This document shows, piece by piece, positions 45,339 through 53,958 of a stretch of 64,000 nucleotides of DNA. Both the position numbers and the translations under genes were made by a program. How positions within the stretch are numbered: position 1 is the stretch's first letter; each line of letters begins with the position of its first letter. Below the pieces are notes generated by a model, which saw only the letters and a program-made list of their open reading frames with translations, was not told the origin of the DNA and ran no database searches. Location: positions 496,001 through 560,000 of the forward strand of contig NZ_RRYI01000003.1 in the NCBI RefSeq assembly GCF_003931565.1. Reading direction: 5' to 3'. The stretch is from Caulobacter sp. 602-1 (GTDB lineage: Bacteria; Pseudomonadota; Alphaproteobacteria; Caulobacterales; Caulobacteraceae).

Positions 45339-46784
45339 CTAGGCCTGCGGTCCGAAGATGTTGCCGGTGCGAACCGTCGACGCCGACGTGGTGTTGGAAC
45401 GGTTGCCGAGCGCGTAGCCCAGGGCGCTAAGGCCCGTGCCGATCAACTGGTTCGTCTGGGCGGCCGAGGTCAGCGCCGCATTGCCTTGGTTGGCCGCGTT
45501 GCTGAACAGGGCGTTGCCCTGGTTGTTGGCCGAGGCCTGCGCGGCGCCGGTGTACGAAGCCGCCGCCCCCTGCCCCAGGTTGGCCAGGTTGAACAGGTTG
45601 CCGGTCTGGGTGTCGTAGCGGCTGGTCTCGTAGGCGCGGTTACCCAACGCCAAGTCGGTGCCGTAAGCCCGGTCGAGGTTGAAGATGTTGTCGGCGCGGT
45701 TCTGGCCGTACTGGTAGTCCGAGCGCGCGAGGTTGGCGGCCTGGAATGCGTTGCCGCTGTTGAGCGAGTCGTAGGCCTGCGCGAGCGACGCCTTGAGGCT
45801 GGTGTCGTAATTGTAGTTGGTGTCGAAGCGCGACCGGTCGACGTTGTACTGGTTGGTGTTGTAGTTTCGGAAGTCGCCGTAATACTTGACCTTGTTGTCC
45901 TGGCCGATGCGCTGCAGCGCCTTCAGCGCCGCGCCGCTCTTGCCGGCTCCCGCCGCCGCAGCTGCGGAAGACGCCGCTCCCGATTGCTGCGAGATATCGT
46001 AGTTGGCCGCCAGGGCCTCGGGAGAGGCCTCATAGGCGTCGTAGCTGACGTCCAGGGTCTTGTCGTATTCCGGGCGGGTGTAGGTCGGCGCCTCGTAGAC
46101 GTTCGGCACATAGGCGGCCGGAGCCTGTTGCGCCGTCGGACGGGTGTAGGTCGGCACCTGGGCGGCGCTGGACAGCTGGACGTCGGTCGCCGGCGCGGCG
46201 GATTGGCTCGCGGAGACCGTCGGAAGATCCCAACCGGCGGCCTGGCCATAGCGCGCATAGTGGTTTGCGGCCTTCTCCTCCGGCGTCGAGCCTACAAAGC
46301 CGCCGTTCGGATCGTTGATCGCCGCCTGAAGGTCGGGATGGGCCGCGATATACGCGCTCCAGTCCGGCGAGCCCGCGGCGGGCGGCGAATACGGGGTGGC
46401 GCTCGCATAGATGTTGCCGGCCGCGCCTTGAGCCGGCGTCTGGGCCCCGGCGCCGCTGGCGTAGATGTTGCCAGATCCCAGCGTCGAGCCGGTTGGGATC
46501 AGGCCAAAACGGGCGGCCAGCGCGTTCGTGGACAGATCGCCTGCGGCTCGGCTTGTCGCCGTGTTCTGCTGGGCGATCTGCATCGCTTCGCGCTGCAATG
46601 CGGTGTTCTGGTCGGTGGCGTACTGCGATGCCTGGGCGGCCGTCTTGGCGGCGGATTTCGCGGCGCCTCCGCCAAGAAGGCTTCCCGCCGCAGAAATGCC
46701 GGCCGCGACCAGAATGTCGTCGATCCCGAACAGCCGAACGATCCCGGACGTGTCCTTGCTCGTGACGGCGCGAAGGTCACGCAT
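45339..46784 (-). CDS. Internal virion protein, gp7-position, Tyr/Asn-rich
   Basis: 481 residues from ATG 46784, which has AAGGAG six bases upstream; ATG 46802, overlapping the previous stop, is the alternative. The N-terminal part has a small hydrophobic patch DDILVAAGISAAGSLLGGGA. Residues 145-195 carry DWSAYIAAHPDLQAAINDPN followed by NHYARYG, a short repeat domain of virion proteins. The C-terminal 250 residues are rich in Asn, Tyr and Gln (YNTNQYNVDRSRFDTNYNYD). Role inferred from place between gp10-like and other ejection genes. Confidence 0.7.
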   Translation of the reverse strand: MRDLRAVTSKDTSGIVRLFGIDDILVAAGISAAGSLLGGGAAKSAAKTAAQASQYATDQNTALQREAMQIAQQNTATSRAAGDLSTNALAARFGLIPTGSTLGSGNIYASGAGAQTPAQGAAGNIYASATPYSPPAAGSPDWSAYIAAHPDLQAAINDPNGGFVGSTPEEKAANHYARYGQAAGWDLPTVSASQSAAPATDVQLSSAAQVPTYTRPTAQQAPAAYVPNVYEAPTYTRPEYDKTLDVSYDAYEASPEALAANYDISQQSGAASSAAAAAGAGKSGAALKALQRIGQDNKVKYYGDFRNYNTNQYNVDRSRFDTNYNYDTSLKASLAQAYDSLNSGNAFQAANLARSDYQYGQNRADNIFNLDRAYGTDLALGNRAYETSRYDTQTGNLFNLANLGQGAAASYTGAAQASANNQGNALFSNAANQGNAALTSAAQTNQLIGTGLSALGYALGNRSNTTSASTVRTGNIFGPQA

Positions 46785-46798
46785 GAAGCTCTCCTTGA

Positions 46799-47209
46799 TC
46801 ATGGACCGGGATCCTCGCCAGGGTCCCACGGCGGCGTGGGCGGCTCGCCGGGCCAGGTGGGGAAGTCGAGCGGGTCACCGCACCCGCTGATGTCGGTCAT
46901 GGTCGCGCCGGCGACGGTGGCGACGGCGCACTGGGTGAAGACCAGCCGGGCGTTCGAGGCGTTCGAAAGCTCGATCAGGTATTCCGACAGGTTGTTGAGG
47001 TAGACGACGTTCTGGGTGACCGTCAGGAGCAACTGCAGGATCAGGGTCTGCTGCTGTTGGAGCTGCTGGGTTAGCGTGTCCTGCGCTTCTTCCTGATCCT
47101 GGATCTGCCTCGACACCCGCTGCCAGAACAGCATGAACTGCGGTGTCGGATTGCCCTTCTTGTCGACGATCGCGACGCCGGCGGCGAGTGTGGGAAGCTC
47201 GAAGGCCAT
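46799..47209 (-). CDS. Coiled-coil phage protein, gp26 (tail needle) position
   Basis: 136 residues. Opening VAIVDKKGNPTPQFMLFWQR is a frequent N-terminus of small virion proteins. A Gln-rich coiled coil follows (DTLTQQLQQQQTLILQLLLT), and the end is Pro-rich (FPTWPGEPPTPPWDPGEDPG). It directly follows the gp10-like gene, as tail needle gp26 does in P22, but is shorter. Needle, plug or connector role is inference only. Coupled by TGATG to gp10-like. Confidence 0.6.
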   Translation of the reverse strand: MAFELPTLAAGVAIVDKKGNPTPQFMLFWQRVSRQIQDQEEAQDTLTQQLQQQQTLILQLLLTVTQNVVYLNNLSEYLIELSNASNARLVFTQCAVATVAGATMTDISGCGDPLDFPTWPGEPPTPPWDPGEDPGP

Positions 47210-48612
47210 CAGCGAACGACCTCGTTGTAGCGTGCCGCCCGCAGGGTGAACTCGATGGGGTCGCTGACCCGAAACTCGAAGAGGTGGGACGGCGGATCCA
47301 TGCGACCCAAGCCCTTGAAAGCCGGCCGCTGGGTGTAATCACCCTGCAGGCCGAGGCTGGCGTAGGTCCAGTCGAGCCAGGTCTTGCCATTGTCGCGGCT
47401 GACGCGCGCGCCAACCTTGGGATTGTCGACCGGGTAGTGGAGCGAGGCCGACCCGACCGAACACTCCAGGATCACATTGAAGCAGCTGTCCGTATCGCGG
47501 ACCGGCAGGAGCGCCGGATAGACCCGCACCAGCGGATCGCCGTCATCGTCCAGGGCGTCGGGCGAGAGGACGCGGAGCTTGCCATCAAACGTCCCGCCGA
47601 TGACCCAGCGGCCCTCCGAGAGCTTGGCGCCGCAACTGGCGTTGAACAGCGAACGTCCCAGCGAGGCGAACTCGCACCATTGACTGGTCGTGAAGTCGAA
47701 GGCGTGCGTCCCAAAACCCGGCACGTCGAGCACATAGAAGCTGTGGCCGTCGGCGCTGAACATCCAGCCGCCAAGCGTTTTGGCGGGATCAGCAGCATCC
47801 AGGCCAGGCCGCGAGCGTCGGATGATCTCGACCATACCAGCGTCGCTTATGGGGATCGGTAGGGCCTCGCCCGAGCGATAGACCTGGTTGTCGTCGCCGA
47901 CCCACGCCGCGAGGTCGCCCATCGCGATCGAATGGACGCTGGCGCATCCCACCTTGGATGCTCGGCCAAGCACGCGCTGGGCCGGAAGGTCTGGATCGGC
48001 GACCGGGGTCCAGTATTCGATCGACGAACGACCCAAGAGGATCAGCTCGTCTCCCGAGACAGCCAGGCCCTCAAGCTTGTCAGGCGAGCTCTCGGCGCTG
48101 AAGTAGTTCAGGGCGTCGACAGTGGTCTCGCCCGGCACGGTGAAATAGACGCGCCCGTCGAGCACGGTGGCGATCCAGAACCGCCCGGCAAGGAAGACGA
48201 CGTCCAGAACCTCGATGTTATCCGGCATCTCGACGACCGACACCGTCGTATCGAGGTGGAGATAAAGCACGCCCGCCCGGACGATCATCGTGTTCGCGCC
48301 GTCGGTGGCCATGCGAACCCGACCCGTGCCGGCCACGCCGGTCCCGGCCGTCGTGATCAGGCCAGCGGTCGAGACGGCGTAGGCAGAGGTCCCGGAGACG
48401 CAAAGCATGCCGTCGGCGTCATCCTCGCGGCGGATCACGCCCGCCACCGATGACCCGGCCAGGGTCGCGAACGGTTTGAGGCCCGGACGTCCGATCATCG
48501 AAACCTGATCGCGGACGTTGGTCGGATCCTGCTCGAAGAAGGCGTTGACCAGGCGGATCGGCGAATTGTCCCGGCGACGATAAGCGCCTCTGGCGATGGG
48601 CAGCGACGACAT
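47209..48612 (-). CDS. P22 gp10-like packaged-DNA stabilisation (tail hub) protein
   Basis: 467 residues, against 472 in P22 gp10. Closes the portal after packaging and carries the tail spikes. Typical stretches: SPIRLVNAFFEQDPTNVRDQ, GRPGLKPFATL, then the repeated blades such as LAGRFWIATVLDGRVYF and GDELILLGRSSIEYWTPV. ATG 48612 overlaps the stop of the gp4-like gene as TGATG; the frame is open upstream but there it is only a shifted frame of that gene. Confidence 0.85.
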   Translation of the reverse strand: MSSLPIARGAYRRRDNSPIRLVNAFFEQDPTNVRDQVSMIGRPGLKPFATLAGSSVAGVIRREDDADGMLCVSGTSAYAVSTAGLITTAGTGVAGTGRVRMATDGANTMIVRAGVLYLHLDTTVSVVEMPDNIEVLDVVFLAGRFWIATVLDGRVYFTVPGETTVDALNYFSAESSPDKLEGLAVSGDELILLGRSSIEYWTPVADPDLPAQRVLGRASKVGCASVHSIAMGDLAAWVGDDNQVYRSGEALPIPISDAGMVEIIRRSRPGLDAADPAKTLGGWMFSADGHSFYVLDVPGFGTHAFDFTTSQWCEFASLGRSLFNASCGAKLSEGRWVIGGTFDGKLRVLSPDALDDDGDPLVRVYPALLPVRDTDSCFNVILECSVGSASLHYPVDNPKVGARVSRDNGKTWLDWTYASLGLQGDYTQRPAFKGLGRMDPPSHLFEFRVSDPIEFTLRAARYNEVVR

Positions 48613-49211
48613 CAGCAGAAGATGCCGGGAGTTGCGTCGCGCCGGCCGTCCGCGCCTTGGCGGATCCGCGTCTCGAAGGCTTGGGCCCGGCGGCGAGTTT
48701 CGTCCCCCAGCTTCTGACCGGTGTCGTCGCTGAGAGCACGGGCCAGGCAGCACGCCAGGCCGTCGGCGCCCAGAGCCGCAAGCGGCGCCTCGTCAGCTTC
48801 GATCAGAGCTTCGATGTGGACCCACTGGCCGCGCCAGGCGTCCCAGAGGTTGGTGGTCCGCTCGCCGGTCGCCGGGTTGATCACCACGATCAGCGCGCGG
48901 TTGCGTGGGCGGTCGTCGCGGCAGAACCCGAAGCCGTAGTCGTCGCTGTAGGTCAGACCGTCGACCTGGGTGTAGTCCGGTAGCGTCACGGCGGCGGTCG
49001 AGCGAACGCGCTCACCGGCGCGCGCCGTGTAGGCGCTGTCCTTGTAGACGTCGCGCAGCGGACCGAACGAGCCGCCCGAGGCCCATTCGTCGAACATCGA
49101 CTGAAGGGCCGCCATTCCCATGCGAGCGTCGGCGTCACTGGGATTTTCGGTGCGGCCGATGTGGCCGACCTTGCGCAAGGCGCGTGTGATGATGTCCCGG
49201 CAATTGGGCAT
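48612..49211 (-). CDS. P22 gp4-like tail accessory factor
   Basis: 199 residues. First tail-machine protein to bind the portal. The N-terminus DIITRALRKVGHIGRTENPS followed by ARMGMAALQSMFDEWASGG is the family pattern of an alpha-helical adaptor. The middle LPDYTQVDGLTYSDDYGFGF and the helical C-terminus ARALSDDTGQKLGDETRRRA complete it. P22 gp4 also has muramidase activity; no such site can be confirmed here. Position immediately before gp10-like agrees. Confidence 0.8.
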   Translation of the reverse strand: MPNCRDIITRALRKVGHIGRTENPSDADARMGMAALQSMFDEWASGGSFGPLRDVYKDSAYTARAGERVRSTAAVTLPDYTQVDGLTYSDDYGFGFCRDDRPRNRALIVVINPATGERTTNLWDAWRGQWVHIEALIEADEAPLAALGADGLACCLARALSDDTGQKLGDETRRRAQAFETRIRQGADGRRDATPGIFC

Positions 49212-49283
49212 CGGATCACCTCACGATGAAAGGGGTGCGCCCCACCCGGGGGATGGCAGGCGGGGCGCTGGGACGAGGAGGGA

Positions 49284-49652
49284 TCAGGCCTCGTCAGGCG
49301 CGGTGGCGGCGTCGAGAACCGCTTCCAACGCTTCGATGTCCGCGTTCGGGTCGAACTCGACGCCCAGGCCTTCCAGCTGTGCGATCAGTTCGGCGCGGAT
49401 TGGGTCGACGGCGGCGATGAACTGCGCTTTCGCCTTGCGGGCCTTGGCGCCGCCCTTCTTGCCGTTGCCGTCATGGTCGAGGGGATCGGCCTCGACGAAG
49501 AACGGATTGCTCTTCAGCGTTGCCTTGTGCTGCTCCGGCAGGTGGCCGACGTCGACCGGCTCATCGCCGACGACGACGCCAAACACCTCGACGAAGCGCG
49601 GATTGTCGGCCTGGGCCAGAAGCTCCAGGTCGTCAGTGAGGCGGATGAACAT
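49284..49652 (-). CDS. Phage protein of unknown function in head-gene cluster
   Basis: Not recognised. 122 acidic residues with an N-terminal region FIRLTDDLELLAQADNPRFV and a Lys/Ala helix GKKGGAKARKAKAQFIAAVD in the middle. Lies between the coat/decoration genes and gp4, with 72 free bases before gp4. No transmembrane or enzyme motifs. Probably virion assembly by place. Confidence 0.6.
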   Translation of the reverse strand: MFIRLTDDLELLAQADNPRFVEVFGVVVGDEPVDVGHLPEQHKATLKSNPFFVEADPLDHDGNGKKGGAKARKAKAQFIAAVDPIRAELIAQLEGLGVEFDPNADIEALEAVLDAATAPDEA

Positions 49653-49663
49653 GTCAGCGCCTC

Positions 49664-50101
49664 CTAGTTGGTCACATAGTCGATCAGGACCTTGATGGTC
49701 CCGGCCGCCGCCGTGGCCGGCGCCGTGGTCACCTTCACCTGAACCAGGGTGTCGGCGGTGTACTGGTAGCCGAAGCCGGTAAGCGGCGCGATGGCGGCGG
49801 TGTGGCCGCCGGCCTGGCCGATCGTGGCGCCGGTGATCAGGCGATCGTCATCGCCAGCGTCGCCGACGGCCAGGACAACCGCAGGCGAACCGCCGGTGTC
49901 GATGTCCGTCGACGAGAGCTGGCAGCCGACGATCTCGGCGCCCTTCGGGATCATGATCCCGCCGAGCAGCGCGCCCAAGGTCAGTTGGCCGGCCGTGACC
50001 GCGATGGTTTGGCCGACGCTGATCCGGTCGTTCGAGGACGTGCTGGTCTTGGCCGGCGGCGTCGGGTTGGTGGCGACGTAGGTTGGGAAAGCCTTAGCCA
50101 T
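49664..50101 (-). CDS. Head-associated phage protein, decoration-like
   Basis: 145 residues, Gly/Ala/Thr-rich beta sequence (VGQTIAVTAGQLTLGALLGG, GTIKVLIDYVTN at the end). Such small beta proteins directly after the coat gene often cap or decorate the capsid. No family name can be given. Ends 13 bases before the coat gene start direction-wise (transcribed right after it). Confidence 0.65.
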   Translation of the reverse strand: MAKAFPTYVATNPTPPAKTSTSSNDRISVGQTIAVTAGQLTLGALLGGIMIPKGAEIVGCQLSSTDIDTGGSPAVVLAVGDAGDDDRLITGATIGQAGGHTAAIAPLTGFGYQYTADTLVQVKVTTAPATAAAGTIKVLIDYVTN

Positions 50102-50114
50102 GGGTCAGGCGTCC

Positions 50115-51224
50115 TTAGGCGCTGCGAGCAGCGTAGATCGAGACGATCCCGTGCTGCTGGTTGTTGAAGAAGGTCTTGTCGACCGAGCGGAGTTCTTCGG
50201 TGCCGACGCCCTTGATGAACCCGTAGTCGTCATCCTTGCGCTGGGTGCCGATCGGGTCCTGCCCCCAGCCGACGACCATGGCCTGGGCGCCGCAGAGATA
50301 GCCGGGGTCAATGTTGGCCGAGGAGCCGCCCACGGGGCCCAGGCTCGGAAGCTCGGGGATCTCGTGGATGATGACGCCGCGATAGACCAGGTCGCCGTCT
50401 TGGAAGTACGGGTTGCTCTCGACCTCACGCGGACGGGCGTCCTTGTTGTAGGCCTTGATGTCCGTGTCGTTGCGCAGGTCCGTCATCGCGTCGGTCGAGA
50501 CGAACAGGAGGTAGAACTCCTTGCCGTCCGAGCCATTGCGATAGGGGCGGATCGCGCGCTGGCCGGTCGCCTTGTTACGGGTCCTGGCCAGCTTCTTGGC
50601 CGCATCGATGGTGGCCGCCGACCACTTGCCGGTCGAGGTGTTCACGTTGCCCAGGCCGGTGGCGAAAGTGGCCGAGTAGTTCGAAGCCGAGTTGCCGAAC
50701 TGGATCCGGAACTGGTTGGCCGCGGCGAAGGCGTTGCGTTGGCTGGCGGTGGCCTCGATGTACGGGACCTGGCGGCCGATGCCTTCGTCCTCGTCATAGC
50801 GGTTGTCGTCTTCCGCCACGACCGACAGGGCGTCGATCATGCGATCGCGCATGTCGTCCGAAGACCAGATCTTCAGCACGTCCTTCTGGGCGCGGAAGAG
50901 GTCGATGGCCGCCTTCTGCTGCTGCGACTTCTTCACCGTGACGGCGTTACGGCGCCAGACCGGACGAGTCCGGAAGGCGAAGTTGTCGATCGGCTCTTCG
51001 TTGCCGGTCAGCTTGCCCGCACCGGTGCCCTTGCCGCGCAGAGCGCCGACCAGGGGAATGATGAGATCCTTGCCGCCGTCGATCAGCTCACGCTTGGTCT
51101 GGATGACCGCGTTCACGGACGACGACATGTAGGGGTTGAAGCCCGACTCGCGGACGTATTCGGTCCAGTAGTCCGACTGCCATTTGACCAGTTCGAGGTC
51201 AGCGGTGACGACGGTATCAGCCAT
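50115..51224 (-). CDS. Major capsid protein (N4 gp56-type coat)
   Basis: 369 residues. Coat of the N4-gp56/DUF4043 type: start VTADLELVKWQSDYWTEYVR, GKDLIIPLVGALRGKG, NFAFRTRPVWRRNAV, and the C-terminal GAQAMVVGWGQDPIG with DDDYGFIKGVG. HK97 fold is expected for this family. Preceded by the scaffold-like gene and followed by the decoration-like gene. No protease gene was found, as expected if assembly uses a scaffold. Confidence 0.85.
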   Translation of the reverse strand: MADTVVTADLELVKWQSDYWTEYVRESGFNPYMSSSVNAVIQTKRELIDGGKDLIIPLVGALRGKGTGAGKLTGNEEPIDNFAFRTRPVWRRNAVTVKKSQQQKAAIDLFRAQKDVLKIWSSDDMRDRMIDALSVVAEDDNRYDEDEGIGRQVPYIEATASQRNAFAAANQFRIQFGNSASNYSATFATGLGNVNTSTGKWSAATIDAAKKLARTRNKATGQRAIRPYRNGSDGKEFYLLFVSTDAMTDLRNDTDIKAYNKDARPREVESNPYFQDGDLVYRGVIIHEIPELPSLGPVGGSSANIDPGYLCGAQAMVVGWGQDPIGTQRKDDDYGFIKGVGTEELRSVDKTFFNNQQHGIVSIYAARSA

Positions 51225-51235
51225 CGTGGGTTCCT

Positions 51236-52018
51236 TTATCGATCGAACATCGCGGCGTAGGTGGCTTCGCCATCACGCACTTGCGGCGCGGCGACACGGC
51301 CGGCCGAAGGGGTGGCGGCAAGGCTGGGCCTCGGCGCGACAGGACGTTGTGGGGTGATCGGCGCCGGCGCGGGCTGAGCCGCGGGGGCCGGGTTCGACGG
51401 TTGGGAGGGCAGCACGAAGCCGAGTTCGGCGGCGCGCTTGCGAACGAACTCGTCGGGGTCGTCGCCGACCAGGGTCATCGCCTTGTGGCGTTTGAACTCC
51501 TGGAGCGCGAAGCCGACGGGGTGGTGATGGTTGAACGACTGGTGCCTGAAACCAGGGTCTTGCTCCGCACGCTGCTGAGCCCAGGCCAAGGCCTCAGGGA
51601 TCATGGCGGCGTCCGGGCTGCTCTCCGCGATCAGCTTCGAATTGTTGAAGGCTTGGACCTTCAGTTCGTGTTGGATCGTGGCGGCCTGGTGGGCTGCAAA
51701 GCCTTCAGGATCCTCAAAGGGGTCCGGGATTTGCGGCGGGTTGATCTGCGCTTCGAGGGCGCGGGCGCGGGCCTCGGCCTCCTTGGCGCGGTCCCGGGTG
51801 TCCAGCAGGGCGGACAGCGGCACGTAGCCAGGCGGCGGCGCATTCGGCGTGGGCTGGGCTTGCGGCTCGACCGGAGCGACAGGCGCTTCGGGTTCGGCGG
51901 CTTCCGGCGGCGCGGCCTCCGGTTCCGGCGCGGCGAGAGCCGGCGCGGCTTCGGCGGTCACGGGCGCTTCGCCCAGGTCGGAGGGTTCATCCGACAGGAA
52001 GTCAGGCAGGTCAGTCAT
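51236..52018 (-). CDS. Capsid scaffold-like protein
   Basis: 260 residues. An acidic, Pro/Ala/Glu-rich first third (EAPVTAEAAPALAAPEPEAA), a helical centre (DTRDRAKEAEARARALEAQI), and a Pro-rich end with a small basic tail. This composition and the place between portal and coat fit a scaffolding protein, though P22 gp8 itself is not recognisable. Expected in procapsids only. Ends 12 bases before coat. Confidence 0.75.
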   Translation of the reverse strand: MTDLPDFLSDEPSDLGEAPVTAEAAPALAAPEPEAAPPEAAEPEAPVAPVEPQAQPTPNAPPPGYVPLSALLDTRDRAKEAEARARALEAQINPPQIPDPFEDPEGFAAHQAATIQHELKVQAFNNSKLIAESSPDAAMIPEALAWAQQRAEQDPGFRHQSFNHHHPVGFALQEFKRHKAMTLVGDDPDEFVRKRAAELGFVLPSQPSNPAPAAQPAPAPITPQRPVAPRPSLAATPSAGRVAAPQVRDGEATYAAMFDR

Positions 52019-52116
52019 ATTTCACCTTGGAGCGCCCGATCAGCGGCGGCCTGTTCGCACCCTCTCAGCCGGCGCGTAGCTGCGATCGCCCGTTGGCCCC
52101 GGCGGCGGGCATGGGA

Positions 52117-53958
52117 TCAGCCGGCTTGTTGAAGCCAGCTTTCCAGCATGGGGTTCTGGGCCTGCTGCGCCTTGATGGCGGCTTCGGCCTGGGTCTCGGC
52201 GGTCTCGGCCTGGGTCTTGCCGACCTTGGCTTCCGTCTCGGCGGTTTCGGCGGCGGCCTTGCGTAGGGCCAACTGCTGCACCGGATTGGGGTTCTGAGCG
52301 GCCTGGGCGGCCTGCTCCTGGCGAGCCTTACGACGGTCCATGATCTGGGCCTTGTGCGGCAGCGCCGACAGCGCCAGCAGGTCGTCGAACGGCACCTCCT
52401 GCGGACCGTAAGCGCGGGCCAGTTCCGACAGGATCTGGAATTGCTCCTGCTGGACGTTGGTGGTGTCCGGCACGCTGTCGAGGATGATGTCGATCTCCAT
52501 CTTGGCGATGGCGTTCTCGACGCCGACCTGAACAGGTACGCCCTGGACGATCGGCTCACCGCTCCACGTGTCGTAACCGACGACCTGGTCCTGCACCTCG
52601 ATCACCGGCCGGTTCAGGTGCAGGAAGCGCCAGGAGTTCTCGTCGTCCGTGATCCGCTTGACCATCGGCTCGGTCCAGAACTGGCGGACGCGCTCCCACG
52701 CCTTGACGAGGGTCGACTCCTCCCACTTCTTCAGGGCCTTGAAGACTATCGCCAGCTCGGTCAGCCCGGCTTGCTGGCGCACGAGGTTGGCGCGGCCGCT
52801 CTGGTTCTCCCCTTCCCTGCCGAGCACCGCCGGATTGACGCCGGCGCGCTGGATGGCCTGCTTGTCCTCCTGCAGCAGACGGTAGTTGCCCTCGAACATG
52901 TCGGTGGTCGGCACCACCTCCCAGCCCGCCGGAAGCACACCGTCAGGGCGCGCGGCCTCGCGACGGGCGGTCTCGGCGTCGACCTCGGCCGCGTCGGGCT
53001 CACGCTGTTGGATCTGGCGCGCGCTCGTCAGATAGAGGAGCTTGGACTTGCGCTTGTTGATGCCGTCCTGGTTCGATCGCCAGTCCGACACGACGCCGTA
53101 GCGGTTGTTGTCGTCGTCGACGTAGATCGCCGCGGCGCTGATCGGGTTGGCCGGCTGCTTGTCGTCGTCGAGATAGGGGCTATCGCCCGCCTCCAGCAGC
53201 AGAGAGCCGGTGAAGACCACCTTCTTCCAGCCGCCGTCCTGACGGTACATCTCGACCACCAACAGGCGCTTCAGCTTGGGGTCGGTCCAGAGCAACGCCA
53301 TGTTGTTCTGCGGCCGGTCGTCGAAGGTGGCGTTGGTGTCGCCCATGCTGCACTGGGTGCGCAGCTCGGCGGCGAACTCCGGGTAGATCTTGGCGACGTC
53401 CTGGACGTAGGACCACTTGGCGATGCCCATGAACGCCGCGTCCGAGAAGTCGGTCTCGCGGCTGAACGGGTCGTAGAAGAATTCCTCGAACCGGATCCGG
53501 CGGACGACGACGTTCATCCGCTCGTCAACTTCGGTGATCGAGGCGCCAATGCCCTCGATCAGCATGTTCTCGAACACCTTGAGCTTGATGTCGTGGAGCT
53601 TGGTGTCGTCGTAGACCAGCTGCAGGACGTCCGTCGCCGCGTCGGCGGCGTTCTCACGGTCCGGGGTGCGCGGCGCGGCCTTTGGGTCCGTCTCGCCCCG
53701 CTCGACAACGCCGATCATGCCGTTGATCGCCGGCTTGATGACGTTGTCGACCTGGGGCGGCTGCCGACGATCGGCCAGCACCTTCAGGTCAGCCGGGCTG
53801 ATCTGCTTGCTGTCGTAGTAGCGGCGGTTGGTCCGCGCCTCCTCGCGGGCCTTCTGCTGGGCATCGCAGGCGTTTTGGAAGTCGCGCTTGAGATCGCCAA
53901 GCTGGGGCGCGTAAGCAGGCTGAGCCTCTTGGGCCTGGTCGGTCATGCTGACATCCAT
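52117..53958 (-). CDS. Portal protein, P22 type
   Basis: 613 residues. Dodecameric vertex through which DNA is packaged. Family stretches: NRRYYDSKQISPADLKVLAD, DNVIKPAINGMIGVVERGE, EEFFYDPFSRETDFSDAAFM, then the long C-terminal helical barrel part rich in Ala/Gln/Glu (KAAAETAETEAKVGKTQAET). ATG 53958 follows GGAGGG and overlaps the end of the large terminase gene by 16 bases; ATG 53946 is an internal alternative. Confidence 0.88.
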   Translation of the reverse strand: MDVSMTDQAQEAQPAYAPQLGDLKRDFQNACDAQQKAREEARTNRRYYDSKQISPADLKVLADRRQPPQVDNVIKPAINGMIGVVERGETDPKAAPRTPDRENAADAATDVLQLVYDDTKLHDIKLKVFENMLIEGIGASITEVDERMNVVVRRIRFEEFFYDPFSRETDFSDAAFMGIAKWSYVQDVAKIYPEFAAELRTQCSMGDTNATFDDRPQNNMALLWTDPKLKRLLVVEMYRQDGGWKKVVFTGSLLLEAGDSPYLDDDKQPANPISAAAIYVDDDNNRYGVVSDWRSNQDGINKRKSKLLYLTSARQIQQREPDAAEVDAETARREAARPDGVLPAGWEVVPTTDMFEGNYRLLQEDKQAIQRAGVNPAVLGREGENQSGRANLVRQQAGLTELAIVFKALKKWEESTLVKAWERVRQFWTEPMVKRITDDENSWRFLHLNRPVIEVQDQVVGYDTWSGEPIVQGVPVQVGVENAIAKMEIDIILDSVPDTTNVQQEQFQILSELARAYGPQEVPFDDLLALSALPHKAQIMDRRKARQEQAAQAAQNPNPVQQLALRKAAAETAETEAKVGKTQAETAETQAEAAIKAQQAQNPMLESWLQQAG

